Assembly: GCA_947365915.1 (NCBI GenBank)
Contig: CANAXT010000008.1
Location: 1 to 40,300 of the forward strand
Length of the DNA stretch: 40,300 nucleotides
Source of the DNA: an uncultured Mycoplasmatota bacterium
GTDB lineage: Bacteria; Bacillota_I; Bacilli_A; RF39; UBA660
Reading direction: 5' to 3'
Shown here one piece after another: positions 33,034 to 40,300 of the stretch. How positions within the stretch are numbered: position 1 is the first letter of the stretch; each line of letters starts with the position of its first letter. The notes below the pieces were generated by a model, which saw nothing but the letters and a program-made list of their open reading frames with translations, was not told the DNA's origin and ran no database searches. The position numbers and the translations under genes were made by a program.

Positions 33034-33669
33034 ATGGAGTTTAGAATAGGTAATATTTTTTATCCTGTATCTATTATTCGAAAGCAAAATAAAAATACGT
33101 ATATTCGAGTGAAGGATGGGAATGTGATTACGGTTACAACAAATAGATGGACATCAGAGCGTTATGTTATGAGATTATTAGAGGAAAATATTGATGCTTT
33201 AAAAAAAATGATTAATAAGTGTCAACTAGAGGAAGAAAAAAAAGAGAATTTTTATATTTTAGGTCAAATTTATGATATAATTATAGTGTCTGGAATAGAT
33301 AAGATAGAAATTGATGGATTTAAAATATTTACGCCTAGTAGACGAAAGTTAGAACTTTGGTATCAAAAAGAAATGAAAAAAATATATGAAGAACGGTTAC
33401 AATATTGGTATGGCCTATTTGAGGAACGTATTCCTTTTCCAAAACTTAAAATAAGAAATATGAAAACGAGATGGGGAGTATGTAATAAAAGGGATAATTC
33501 GGTAACGTTAAATAGCCGTTTAATGGAATATGATCAGACAAAGTTGGATTATGTGATTGTTCATGAGTTATCTCATTTTGTTCATTTTAATCATTCTTCT
33601 GATTTTTGGAGTTTGGTTTGTAAATATTGTCCAAACTATAAACAAGTTCGTAAGTCATTGAAAGAGTAG
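33034..33669 (+). CDS. YgjP/DUF45-type M48-like metallopeptidase
   Basis: A 211-aa soluble protein. It shows the YgjP order: an N-terminal beta region (YPVSIIRKQNKNTYIRVKDG), LEENIDALKKMI, the KLKIRNMKTRWGVCNK segment, LNSRLMEYDQTKLDYV and the zinc motif VIVHELSHFVHFNHSSDFW (HExxH with His 177, plus a downstream His). The cellular role is unknown. YgjP relatives are linked to restriction and DNA modules but also occur alone. The track start at 33019 (TTG) would lie almost at the transcript start. GGTGA before ATG 33034 is preferred. The gene ends 8 bases before the M23 gene, so the two are likely co-transcribed. Confidence 0.86.
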   Translation: MEFRIGNIFYPVSIIRKQNKNTYIRVKDGNVITVTTNRWTSERYVMRLLEENIDALKKMINKCQLEEEKKENFYILGQIYDIIIVSGIDKIEIDGFKIFTPSRRKLELWYQKEMKKIYEERLQYWYGLFEERIPFPKLKIRNMKTRWGVCNKRDNSVTLNSRLMEYDQTKLDYVIVHELSHFVHFNHSSDFWSLVCKYCPNYKQVRKSLKE

Positions 33670-33677
33670 GTGATTAT

Positions 33678-34916
33678 GTGAAAAAAGTGTTTCAAAAGTT
33701 AAATTGTATGATTTTAATTGCTGCTATTGTGTTTCCAGGACTCGTTTTTCCAAGCCTGGATGTAGAGGCTGCTTCTAAGACTTTGGGAGATTATCGTAAG
33801 GAGTTAGCGGATTGGGAAGCACAACAAAATGAAAATAAACAAAAGCAACAACTTACAAAAGATCAAATTAATCAAATTGCATCTTCGATTACAACGAATA
33901 CGAATACGATTAATCAGCTTAGTAATGATATGGTGAAGTTACAAGCTGAAATTGTTCAGGCTGAGAAAGATATTGAGGCAAAAGATAAAGAAATTAAAGA
34001 ATTGGTTAGTTTTTTGCAAGTCTCTGAAGGAGAATCTGCTTATTTAGAGTTTGCGTTTGGTGCGAAAGATTTTACTGATTTTATTTATCGTATGGCAATA
34101 TCAGAGCAACTTTCTTCTTATAATGATGATTTGATGAAGCAGTATAATTCGTTAATTGAAAGTAATAAGAAAAAGAAAACGGAGATTACTGAGAAGCAAG
34201 AAACTTTAAAGAAAAAACAAACGGAGTTGGCGAATCAAAAGACCAAATTAGGAGATGAATTACAAGCAACGTCAGCTGCTAGTGTTTCTATTGAAGAAGA
34301 AATTAAGATGATTAAAAATCAGATTCAATATTTAGAAAAGCTAAAGTGTAGAGAAGATGAAAGTGTAGATCAATGTGTGAACCGTAATCAGGTATTACCA
34401 GCAGGAACTGCGTTTTTTCGCCCTGTTGTCAGTGGGAAAATTACGAGTGAGTTTGGAAATCGGTGTTATTGGTTGAATGGATATCGATGTGATTTCCATG
34501 GTGGACTTGATATGGCTCAATCGGGAAGTGCAGTACCAGTTTATGCTGCTGCTCCAGGAATTGTTGTTGGACATACTGATCGAGGAAAATGTGGAGGAAA
34601 TATGGTGTATATTATCCATAATATTAATGGTAAGAAGTATACTAGTATGTATGCACATCTTCGAAGTATTATGGTTAGAGATAAGCAAGTGGTTACAATG
34701 GATACACAAATTGGAACGATGGGTGGTAATCCTTCTATAGAGACTTGGGATGGTTGTAGTAGTGGACAACATACACATTTTACTTTAGCGAATGGTCATT
34801 ATTTGGTTGACTATATGTTCTGGAGTCAATTTGAAGCCCATATGTTTAATCCTAGAGTGTTAGTGAATGCTCCAGGTTTGGGTGGTTCGTTTAGTGGTCG
34901 TAATCGTAAATATTAA
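33678..34916 (+). CDS. EnvC-like M23 peptidoglycan hydrolase (secreted)
   Basis: A 412-aa exported protein with a GTG start and AGGTGATTAT upstream. The signal peptide (MKKVFQKLNCMILIAAIVF..., cleavage near VEAAS) is followed by two long coiled coils (about 35-115 and 155-225; QQNENKQKQQLTKDQIN, QKETLKKKQTELANQKTKLG) and a C-terminal LytM/M23 domain. Zn ligands are visible in FHGGLDMA (His 274, Asp 278) and GQHTHF (His 365/367). Extra cysteine pairs (KCREDESVDQC, GNRCYWLNGYRC) suggest disulfides or a substrate-gating insertion. It likely cuts peptide cross-links in the wall at division, with the coiled coil regulated by a membrane partner such as FtsEX, as known for EnvC/PcsB. Confidence 0.9.
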   Translation: MKKVFQKLNCMILIAAIVFPGLVFPSLDVEAASKTLGDYRKELADWEAQQNENKQKQQLTKDQINQIASSITTNTNTINQLSNDMVKLQAEIVQAEKDIEAKDKEIKELVSFLQVSEGESAYLEFAFGAKDFTDFIYRMAISEQLSSYNDDLMKQYNSLIESNKKKKTEITEKQETLKKKQTELANQKTKLGDELQATSAASVSIEEEIKMIKNQIQYLEKLKCREDESVDQCVNRNQVLPAGTAFFRPVVSGKITSEFGNRCYWLNGYRCDFHGGLDMAQSGSAVPVYAAAPGIVVGHTDRGKCGGNMVYIIHNINGKKYTSMYAHLRSIMVRDKQVVTMDTQIGTMGGNPSIETWDGCSSGQHTHFTLANGHYLVDYMFWSQFEAHMFNPRVLVNAPGLGGSFSGRNRKY

Positions 34917-35028
34917 AAATTGTTTTTATTTTAAAATTTAAAGCTTAATTGTTTACTCACTATATTAAGATGTTAGTTATTCTAATTTTGCTTTTAGACC
35001 TAAGACCCAAAAACAAAGACTAAAAAGA

Positions 35029-35057
35029 AAACGCTTGGCAACTTTGCCATAGCGTTT
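35029..35057. terminator. Strong bidirectional terminator hairpin
   Basis: AAACGCT-TGGCAA pairs with TTGCCA-(T)-AGCGTTT, a 13-bp stem with one bulge and a CT loop, with T runs on both outer sides. Confidence 0.75.
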
Positions 35058-35073
35058 CTTTAATATACTAATT

Positions 35074-35117
35074 AGAGACAGCGCTTAACCAACCAAAGTT
35101 ATACATGTCTCTTTTTT
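35074..35117 (+). terminator. Second hairpin with T6 tail
   Basis: AGAGACA/TGTCTCT closing a 25-base loop and followed by TTTTTT on the plus strand. Confidence 0.5.
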
Positions 35118-35146
35118 ATTTTATGAAGTTTCCCTCATCTGTATAC

Positions 35147-35175
35147 ATTGTACTATAAAATTTTAAATTTTTCAA
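35147..35175 (-). promoter_or_regulatory. Promoter of candidate small RNA
   Basis: Minus-strand TTGAAA, 17 bases, TACAAT. No minus-strand ORF follows, which supports an RNA product. Confidence 0.55.
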
Positions 35176-35214
35176 GGTTTTCGCAATTTTTTCTTTTTTT
35201 CGCATACCATTTAC

Positions 35215-35242
35215 TTGACAGATATAAAAAAACAGATACTAT
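35215..35242 (+). promoter_or_regulatory. Distal promoter of glucosaminidase gene
   Basis: TTGACA (35215-35220), 16 bases, TACTAT (35237-35242). Confidence 0.55.
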
Positions 35243-35259
35243 ACAAAAAAAAGTTTATT

Positions 35260-35268
35260 TGATATAAT
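35260..35268 (+). promoter_or_regulatory. Proximal extended -10 of glucosaminidase gene
   Basis: TGATATAAT about 28 bases before ATG 35297. AAAGAGGTGA is the ribosome site. Confidence 0.6.
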
Positions 35269-35296
35269 AGGATGTGGTAAAAAGAGGTGACTTTCC

Positions 35297-38185
35297 ATGA
35301 AAAAAAGACTAGGATTTTTATTTTTATTTGTACTATGTAGTTTTTTCGTTCCTTTTGTTTCATCAAAAGCAGCTTCTACTTTTGATGTGTATTTAGAAAA
35401 TGGAAATAATAATAATTTTTATACAAGTTTTGGAACTTATCAAGAGGCATATAATTATGTACAAGCAAAAGAAAAGGAAAACCAGGCGTATAACTGGAGT
35501 ATTCTTAATAGTGGAACTGTACGATATGCAACTTATGCTTTGGTAAATTTTAATACAAAGGGCAATGCGAACACGACTTATACGATTGAACACAATAATA
35601 AGCAAGGGTATACGAATGGTGCTTTTGGTGCAGATGCTGCTTTTTTAGGAACATCTGCTGATGGATCTAAAGTACGATTTAAGTTGTCTGGTGTGATTGG
35701 CTGGGTTAATTCAAATGAAGTTGAAGTTGTAAATATGAATCAAGCCAATTATAACGCAAGATATACTTCTAGTTATCAAATTGTAAAAGGAGAGTTTACC
35801 CATAATATATCTAAAAATACAAATTCTTATAGTATTACAGCTATTACGTTAGGTCATGAAATACCTACAGGTGTTGTGAATAATAAATATTATTGGAGTT
35901 ATGATGGACATTATTTTTATACGGAAAGTATGGAAGGGTATCGGGCTATGATACGAGATTATAAAGCTGGTGTTCATACGAATGCATTGAATGCGAGAGC
36001 TCCTTATTATAATTATTATCAATTTTTGTCTCATCGTTCTATTTCTAATTATACTTCGAATCAGATTCGTCAAGATTTAAGTTATTATAATTCAAAGGCA
36101 ATTCCTGGTACAACATTATTAGAAAGACAATCTCAACTCTTTGGGGAAGAAGTTACTTTTGTCCAATATCAGGGAGAGTTTGGTGCGAATGCGATGTTGG
36201 TGTATGGGGTTGCTAAGAATGAATCTGCTTTTGGACGAAGTAATTTTGCGATAAATCGAAATAATTTGTTTGGTCATAGTGCTTATGATTCTAATCCCGG
36301 GAAAGCGGATTATTATGATACGGTAGGAATTGGAATTTATGCTCATACAAGGTATTTTGTTTCAGAAAGTTATACAAATCCAAGTGGAAATAATTATTAT
36401 GGAGGATTTCTTGGTGATAAGGGATCTGGATTTAATGTAAGATATGCATCTGATCCATATTGGGGAGAAAAGGCAGCAAAGTATTATTATGCTTTTGATA
36501 AAGTTTATGGATATCAGGATTTTAAAAAGTATGGATTAGGTGTGAAAGAAGGTAGTGGTAATTACCCAATTCAAGCAAGTCCAAGTAAAAATGCGGCAAC
36601 TTTGTATTATACTGGTACAACTAATAATTTTGTGGTGACTGTGTTATCTTCTGTTACTGGTGATTATATCAATGGAAGTAATGTTTGGTATAAGATTCAG
36701 TCTGATCCAACTTTGAATGGTTCTAGAACAGGGTATGTGACTGGTCAAGGTTTCTATAATTATGATCATAATGTTGCATATATTCATTCTTCTTATTTGA
36801 CTTATGTTCAAGGTGGAAAAGCGGAGAAGAAACGTTATACAATTAATTTTAATCCGAATGGTGGAACATTTGATGATAAAACAGCCACGACGAAAAGTCT
36901 CAGTGTAGAAGAGTATGTAATTCCAGATATTAAAGCGCCTAGTAAAGCGAATTCTGTATTCTTAGGTTGGGATAAGACAGTAGAAGCTGCTACTGAAAAT
37001 ACAACTTATACGGCAGTTTATCGTTCCAATAAAAGTTATCAAATTACATTTGATGCTGCAGGAGGAGAGTATCCAGATGGGACTACTTCCAAGGTGGTTT
37101 ATACAGGCGAAAATGAGAAACCAATCTTTAATATAGAACCAAGTAGAGATGGTTATGTCTTTATTGGTTGGGATAAAACAGTAGTAGCAGCGACTGGAAA
37201 TACAACTTATAAAGCACAGTATCAAAATGCTTTAGAGAATGATGATTTGGTACAAAAAGATGCATTCTTCTATTTGGATCATGTTTCTTCTAAGAATGGG
37301 AAGTTATATATTAAAGGATTTCAAACGATTGAAGGAATTAATAATAATTTGAATACTGGAATTCATTATATGGTAATGTTAGTAAATGTTGATGATGAAG
37401 ATGAGGTTTATGTGGAATCTGCTCGAAGATTAAAAGATTCTAAAGAAATTCCGTATCCTTCTTATGGAATGGGAAATTATGATTATTCTTATGCTTGGTT
37501 TGAGTTAGAAACAGATTTTGATGGTGTTGAAAGTGGAAATTATGTTGCAACTGTTATTGCATATACCAATCATGAGTTTTCAGTATCTATTTTAAGTAAT
37601 AAGATGTTTGCTCCACAGGCAACTAGTTATAGTGGGAAAAAAGAAGTAATGATTCGAAATGATTATTATATTGATGAACAGCCTATTGAGTTTGTTGTTC
37701 GTGATCATAAATTAGCAGATAGGACAACGAGTACTTATACATTTAATCAATTTGATCAGTTTTTTGAGTTAGATTTTAATGATCGTAATTTATTGCATAT
37801 TAAAGGATATACTTATTCATACGGTATGAATTTGGCTCCAACAGTGAAAGTATCTAGAAAGATTATTTTTGAGAATCAGGATACTTATAAAACAGTTTCT
37901 ATGCCAGTAAATGCGATTAAGGGAGATTATGATCCAGTGTTACCAGAAAGTGATTCTTTATCAAAATCATTGGCTTGGTATGATGGCAATTTAGATTTAA
38001 GTGGTTTAGAAAAAGGAACTTATCGGATTTATTTAGCAACTACTTCTAATATTTCAGATTATTCTGAGTTGACTGATTTGTTTAATCAGGATTTGAGTGG
38101 TAAGACGAAGACGATTAATGGAAAAACATATCAGTTCCAAATTATTAGTGAACGTGGTAATATTCTAGAACTTGTTGTTTCATAA
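35297..38185 (+). CDS. Secreted N-acetylglucosaminidase with InlB-type repeats
   Basis: A 962-aa exported protein with signal peptide KKRLGFLFLFVLCSFFVPFVSSKAA. The N-terminal ~190 residues include an SH3-like segment (KFKLSGVIGWVNSNEVEVV reads as RFKLSGVIGWVNSNEVEV in this frame). The glucosaminidase domain (about 230-410) shows the catalytic-loop style AKNESAFGRSNFAINRNN, LFGHSAYDSNPGKA and a YFVSESY region. A second SH3-like unit (about 415-510) precedes two Listeria-Bacteroides (InlB B) repeats, NFNPNGGTFDD..FLGWDKTVEAA and TFDAAGGEYPDG..FIGWDKTVVAA. The last ~300 residues are beta-rich and unassigned. There is no LPXTG, so it is probably held by wall binding. It acts on glycan strands, complementing the neighbouring M23 endopeptidase. 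Confidence 0.86.
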   Translation: MKKRLGFLFLFVLCSFFVPFVSSKAASTFDVYLENGNNNNFYTSFGTYQEAYNYVQAKEKENQAYNWSILNSGTVRYATYALVNFNTKGNANTTYTIEHNNKQGYTNGAFGADAAFLGTSADGSKVRFKLSGVIGWVNSNEVEVVNMNQANYNARYTSSYQIVKGEFTHNISKNTNSYSITAITLGHEIPTGVVNNKYYWSYDGHYFYTESMEGYRAMIRDYKAGVHTNALNARAPYYNYYQFLSHRSISNYTSNQIRQDLSYYNSKAIPGTTLLERQSQLFGEEVTFVQYQGEFGANAMLVYGVAKNESAFGRSNFAINRNNLFGHSAYDSNPGKADYYDTVGIGIYAHTRYFVSESYTNPSGNNYYGGFLGDKGSGFNVRYASDPYWGEKAAKYYYAFDKVYGYQDFKKYGLGVKEGSGNYPIQASPSKNAATLYYTGTTNNFVVTVLSSVTGDYINGSNVWYKIQSDPTLNGSRTGYVTGQGFYNYDHNVAYIHSSYLTYVQGGKAEKKRYTINFNPNGGTFDDKTATTKSLSVEEYVIPDIKAPSKANSVFLGWDKTVEAATENTTYTAVYRSNKSYQITFDAAGGEYPDGTTSKVVYTGENEKPIFNIEPSRDGYVFIGWDKTVVAATGNTTYKAQYQNALENDDLVQKDAFFYLDHVSSKNGKLYIKGFQTIEGINNNLNTGIHYMVMLVNVDDEDEVYVESARRLKDSKEIPYPSYGMGNYDYSYAWFELETDFDGVESGNYVATVIAYTNHEFSVSILSNKMFAPQATSYSGKKEVMIRNDYYIDEQPIEFVVRDHKLADRTTSTYTFNQFDQFFELDFNDRNLLHIKGYTYSYGMNLAPTVKVSRKIIFENQDTYKTVSMPVNAIKGDYDPVLPESDSLSKSLAWYDGNLDLSGLEKGTYRIYLATTSNISDYSELTDLFNQDLSGKTKTINGKTYQFQIISERGNILELVVS

Positions 38186-38213
38186 AGGTACGAGTGCATT
38201 CGTATCTTTTTTT
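38184..38213 (+). terminator. Intrinsic terminator after glucosaminidase gene
   Basis: AAAGGTACGA/TCGTATCTTT stem (one G-T wobble) with a 6-base loop, overlapping the stop codon and followed by more T. Confidence 0.75.
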
Positions 38214-38320
38214 GTAGTTACTACTCAGAGATAAAAAAATTAAATATAACAATATAGTTTCAAAAAGTAGTAAAAAGGAAAAATGCTTCTATAATAGAAA
38301 ATAAAGGAGATGATAATCTT

Positions 38321-39017
38321 ATGGCAAATCCAATATATGAATTGTATGAAAAAGAAGTTGTGAAAAATGAAAGATTATCAAAAAAATATAAAAAGGTAAA
38401 AATAGAATTGGATTCTATAAAAGCAGAAAATAAAAGATTACAAAAAAAGGTGGAAGAAATAGATGAATATATTGAACACTCAATAACCAAAGCAGTTAAC
38501 AAAATTACTGAACAATTTGAAGAAAAGATTCAACAATTAGAAGAACAAATACAAATTAAAGATGCAGAAATAAATCATATAAATAAAAACAATACTAATT
38601 CTAGTAGGTCATCTAATACAGATTAAGACTTGATCTAGAGAGAAAAAATTACCAAGGCCAGTTTCATATAATGCTGTATTAAAGAGTTTAGGTAGATAAC
38701 AAATGATTATCAATACAGAATGAAATGAGAGGATAAGCATATATGAAAACAGTATTGGCTATTCGTTCACTTAAAATAATAAGTAGATGATAAGTTTGTA
38801 ATAGAACATATAGGTTAACCGTTTTCATTGTGCAAAGGTTTAAGAATGATAAAAAAATAAGATAAAAATATCAGGAGAATTTAGAACAGTAGAAGGAGCA
38901 AAAGAGTTTGCGTCATCAATGAGTATTATAAAAACGGGTATAAAATGAAAAATAAATCTATTAGGATCTATTCGTGATTTTTTTGATAATAAGGAATTGT
39001 TTAGATATCAAGGTTAA
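38321..39017 (+). pseudogene. Decayed IS66-like transposase
   Basis: The first 101 codons are intact, with an AAGGAGATG ribosome site: a coiled coil (RLSKKYKKVKIELDSIKAEN, EQFEEKIQQLEEQIQIKDAE) ending INKNNTNSSRSSNTD, the Asn/Ser-rich hinge that in IS66-like transposases precedes a basic DNA-binding segment. It then stops. The catalytic middle is missing or littered with stops. At about 38859-39017 a broken frame reads KIKISGEFRTVEGAKEFASS, MSIIKTGIK-stop-KINLLGSIRDFF, like the C-terminus of the same family (K.SG.FRT.EGAk.F...S.i.T). No inverted repeats were identified. The 101-aa ORF may still be expressed as a coiled-coil peptide. Confidence 0.6.
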
Positions 39018-39034
39018 ATTTTAGCCTTTTTTCA
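39010..39034 (+). terminator. Terminator-like hairpin after transposase remnant
   Basis: AAGGTTAA/TTAGCCTT (one G-T wobble) with an ATT loop and T6. Confidence 0.55.
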
Positions 39035-39103
39035 TAGTGAATAGCTGGGTAGTAACATTTTATTATGCTTATCTATAACTAAATAGTTACAAAATGATAA
39101 AGT

Positions 39104-39131
39104 TTGATATAAAAAAGTTATACTGTATATA
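39104..39131 (+). promoter_or_regulatory. Candidate promoter of short G-tract ORF
   Basis: TTGATA (39104-39109), 16 bases, TATATA (39126-39131), followed by AAGGGATGATAAG and ATG 39150. Confidence 0.4.
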
Positions 39132-39149
39132 GTAAAGGGATGATAAGAA

Positions 39150-39197
39150 ATGAAGAAAATTTCATTAACAAATAGTAACCTAGGGGGGGGGGCATAA
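39150..39197 (+). other. Short ORF (15 codons) with G10 tract
   Basis: MKKISLTNSNLGGGA-stop follows a plausible ribosome site. One more G would extend the frame to GGGGIKYKFIEKMTPF before a TGA, and the same frame then resumes IVSVLQNIIECRKEKLAS. It may be a decayed small gene, a leader peptide or a phase-variable ORF. No family is recognised. Confidence 0.35.
39183..39192 (+). repeat. Homopolymer G10 tract
   Basis: Ten consecutive G in a very AT-rich region, placed early in a short ORF and about 140 bases before the second pilin-like gene. Poly-G tracts of this length are prone to slippage. Confidence 0.9.
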
Positions 39198-39278
39198 AAT
39201 ATAAATTTATAGAAAAGATGACTCCATTTTGAATAGTTTCAGTTTTACAGAACATAATAGAGTGTAGGAAAGAAAAAC

Positions 39279-39307
39279 TTGCATCATAGTCTATAATAGG
39301 CTATAAT
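39279..39307 (+). promoter_or_regulatory. Promoter and leader motif of second pilin-like gene
   Basis: TTGCAT (39279-39284), 17 bases, TATAAT (39302-39307). The spacer carries ATAGTCTATAATAGG, nearly identical to the leader block of the first pilin-like gene. GGAGATGG before ATG 39331 is also shared. Confidence 0.55.
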
Positions 39308-39330
39308 ATATTTAGAATGGAGATGGCTAA

Positions 39331-40300
39331 ATGAGAAAAAAAGGTTTTACATTAATTGAGTTATTAGCGGTGATTGTGATTTTGGCTGTAATTGCTTTAA
39401 TTGCAGTACCAATTATATTAAATATTGTGAATAAATCAAAAAAGAGTGCTTTTTTAGATAGTACATATGGATTATTAGAAAGTGCGAAGTTATTATATGC
39501 GGAAAGTATATTAGAAGGCGGATTATCAGAAGAAAAAACGTTTTCTTTTGATGGAGGAAAACCAGAGGGTTTAAGTTATAGTGGAGCAAGTCCAAAAGGT
39601 GGAATGGTTGTAGTAACACCAAATGGAGAAATTAGTATTGCGATTCATAATGGAGAATGGTGTGCGATCAAGGGATTTTTAGATCATGAGGTAACGTTAT
39701 TAAAGTATGAAGAAGGAAAATGTATGTTATCAGAGAATGAGAAAGATCCAGTGATTGCTTTAAATGGAGATAGTACAGTTTATGTAGAAGTAGGAGGGAC
39801 TTATACAGAACTAGGAGCGCAAGCAAGTACTAGAGGTGGAGATATTTTAGAATATACGACAGAGATCGAAAGGAATGATGAAGTAGTAAGTAATATCGAT
39901 ACAATGGTAGAAGGAACATATCAAGTGATTTATACAACAACAAGTAATGATAAAACAGCGTCTGTAACAAGAACTGTGGTAGTATTATATATGACACCAG
40001 TAATAACAATGACAGAGAGTAATGAAACATATGTAAAAGAGAAAGAAGTATTGATCAATGTAAGTGGAGTAAAACCAAACAATGTAGAGTCATTTATATA
40101 TGAGATAAAAAAAGATGGTGCTTCTGTATCAAAAGAGACTGTATCAGGTTTGACTAAGACAATAACATTAAATGAAACAGGGATTTATGAAGTAAATGTA
40201 ACTGTAACTGATAATAACAGTCATACAAATACATTGAGTAAAACATATAAAATAGATCAAACCAAACCAAGTATCACAGTACCAGAAAATACAGTATTAA
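39331..40300 (+). CDS. Second prepilin-signal Ig-module surface protein (partial, runs off window)
   Basis: An open frame of 323 codons with no stop before the window end, so it is absent from the ORF track. It begins MRKKGFTLIELLAVIVILAV, a class III signal peptide with Glu+5, and is closely related to the 23905 gene through the pilin-like head (YGLLESAKLLYAES, EEKTFSFDGGKP, GEWCAIKGFL, KCMLSENEKDPVI) and the first two Ig-like modules (GTYTELGAQASTRGGD; VSGVKPNNVESFIYEIKKDG). Codon-level differences are scattered, so the duplication is not recent. Whether it ends in the same FGE/lectin-like domain and variable tail cannot be seen. GGAGATGG gives the start. Confidence 0.88.
   Translation, partial: MRKKGFTLIELLAVIVILAVIALIAVPIILNIVNKSKKSAFLDSTYGLLESAKLLYAESILEGGLSEEKTFSFDGGKPEGLSYSGASPKGGMVVVTPNGEISIAIHNGEWCAIKGFLDHEVTLLKYEEGKCMLSENEKDPVIALNGDSTVYVEVGGTYTELGAQASTRGGDILEYTTEIERNDEVVSNIDTMVEGTYQVIYTTTSNDKTASVTRTVVVLYMTPVITMTESNETYVKEKEVLINVSGVKPNNVESFIYEIKKDGASVSKETVSGLTKTITLNETGIYEVNVTVTDNNSHTNTLSKTYKIDQTKPSITVPENTVL

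Larger units (their letters stand above)
35020..35140 (-). ncRNA. Candidate small RNA, about 120 nt
   Basis: A minus-strand promoter (TTGAAA-17-TACAAT, 35147-35175) would start a transcript near 35140. It contains AGAGACA...TGTCTCT enclosing a GGTTGGTTAAGC loop, then AAACGCT-A-TGGCAA/TTGCCA-AGCGTTT with TTTTCTTTTT as an intrinsic terminator. No RNA family is recognised. The same hairpins could act on the plus strand as tandem terminators for the M23 gene. Confidence 0.4.
34917..35296. other. 380-base non-coding gap with two hairpins and opposed promoters
   Basis: No ORF fits. From left to right it holds an AT-rich spacer, two strong hairpins (35029-35057 and 35074-35117), a minus-strand promoter (35147-35175) and, facing right, two candidate promoters of the glucosaminidase gene (35215-35242 and 35260-35268). 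Confidence 0.8.
38627..39330. other. 704-base stretch without an intact gene
   Basis: It holds the degenerate end of the transposase, its terminator-like hairpin (39010-39034), a candidate promoter (39104-39131), a 15-codon ORF interrupted at a G10 tract and the promoter/leader of the second pilin-like gene. No tRNA or other RNA gene is recognised. Confidence 0.7.

Noticed and set aside
34395-34778. 127-aa minus-strand ORF in the M23 gene
   Set aside because: It lies opposite the catalytic domain, has Ser/Thr/Ile-rich shadow composition and no start signals.
35020-35140. ydaO-type c-di-AMP riboswitch before the glucosaminidase gene
   Set aside because: CGCTTAAC matches one conserved piece on the plus strand and the gene class would fit, but the remaining conserved segments and stems are absent, and promoters lie downstream of it.

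Overview
The window is AT-rich and densely coding. It has strong GGAGG-type ribosome sites, sigma-A-like promoters (several TTGACA-17-TATAAT) and U-tailed intrinsic terminators. These features, plus an FtsK/SpoIIIE translocase, a RecD2-type helicase, a diacylglyceryl-type lipobox, EnvC-like and glucosaminidase wall hydrolases and no outer-membrane genes, point to a low-GC Firmicute. TGA is used as a stop (e.g. at the ends of rsmE and of the HD gene), so this is not a code-4 Mollicute. Gene content and the pilin-like giant proteins fit uncultured gut Bacilli/RF39-like lineages, but the lineage is inferred.

Layout. 1-3.8 kb: small genes (end of a possible methyltransferase, DUF4186, two tandem alkyltransferase-family genes, a diverged C1B/bleomycin-hydrolase-like peptidase, a 67-aa conserved protein) and an HD-domain gene split by a -1 frameshift at A7. 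3.8-8.4 kb: a Ca2+-type P-ATPase translationally coupled to a histidine-phosphatase-like protein, a convergent P-loop NTPase and a small lipoprotein. 8.5-16.5 kb: housekeeping block murD, eno, ftsK, rsmE, a membrane-anchored acidic protein, mtaB and a 113-aa unknown. 16.5-20.25 kb: an Rpn-type nuclease/transposase gene (minus), recD2-type helicase and a 49-aa membrane microprotein missed by the ORF track. 20.25-23.6 kb (minus): a tandem-domain APH-fold kinase, a LysR regulator and a CDP-alcohol phosphatidyltransferase.

23.6-26.8 kb holds the most unusual gene: a 947-aa protein with a type IV prepilin N-terminus, a stack of Ig/DUF5011-like modules and a C-terminal formylglycine-generating-enzyme/C-type-lectin-like domain. 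Its last ~130 bases are far richer in GC (about 47% against 32% just upstream, hand-counted), use different codons and are full of NNT/NNC codons at surface-loop positions. That is the appearance of a diversity-generating-retroelement (DGR) variable region. No reverse transcriptase or template repeat is visible here. A second pilin-like paralogue starts at 39331 and runs off the window. It is preceded by a G10 tract and the decayed remains of an IS66-like transposase.

26.9-38.2 kb: a SWIM/SNF2 helicase, a convergent TIGR01212-type radical SAM protein, a YfcC-like transporter, a YgjP-like metallopeptidase, an EnvC-like M23 hydrolase and a large secreted glucosaminidase with InlB-type repeats. 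A 380-base gap before the last gene carries two strong hairpins and a good minus-strand promoter, suggesting an unannotated small RNA.
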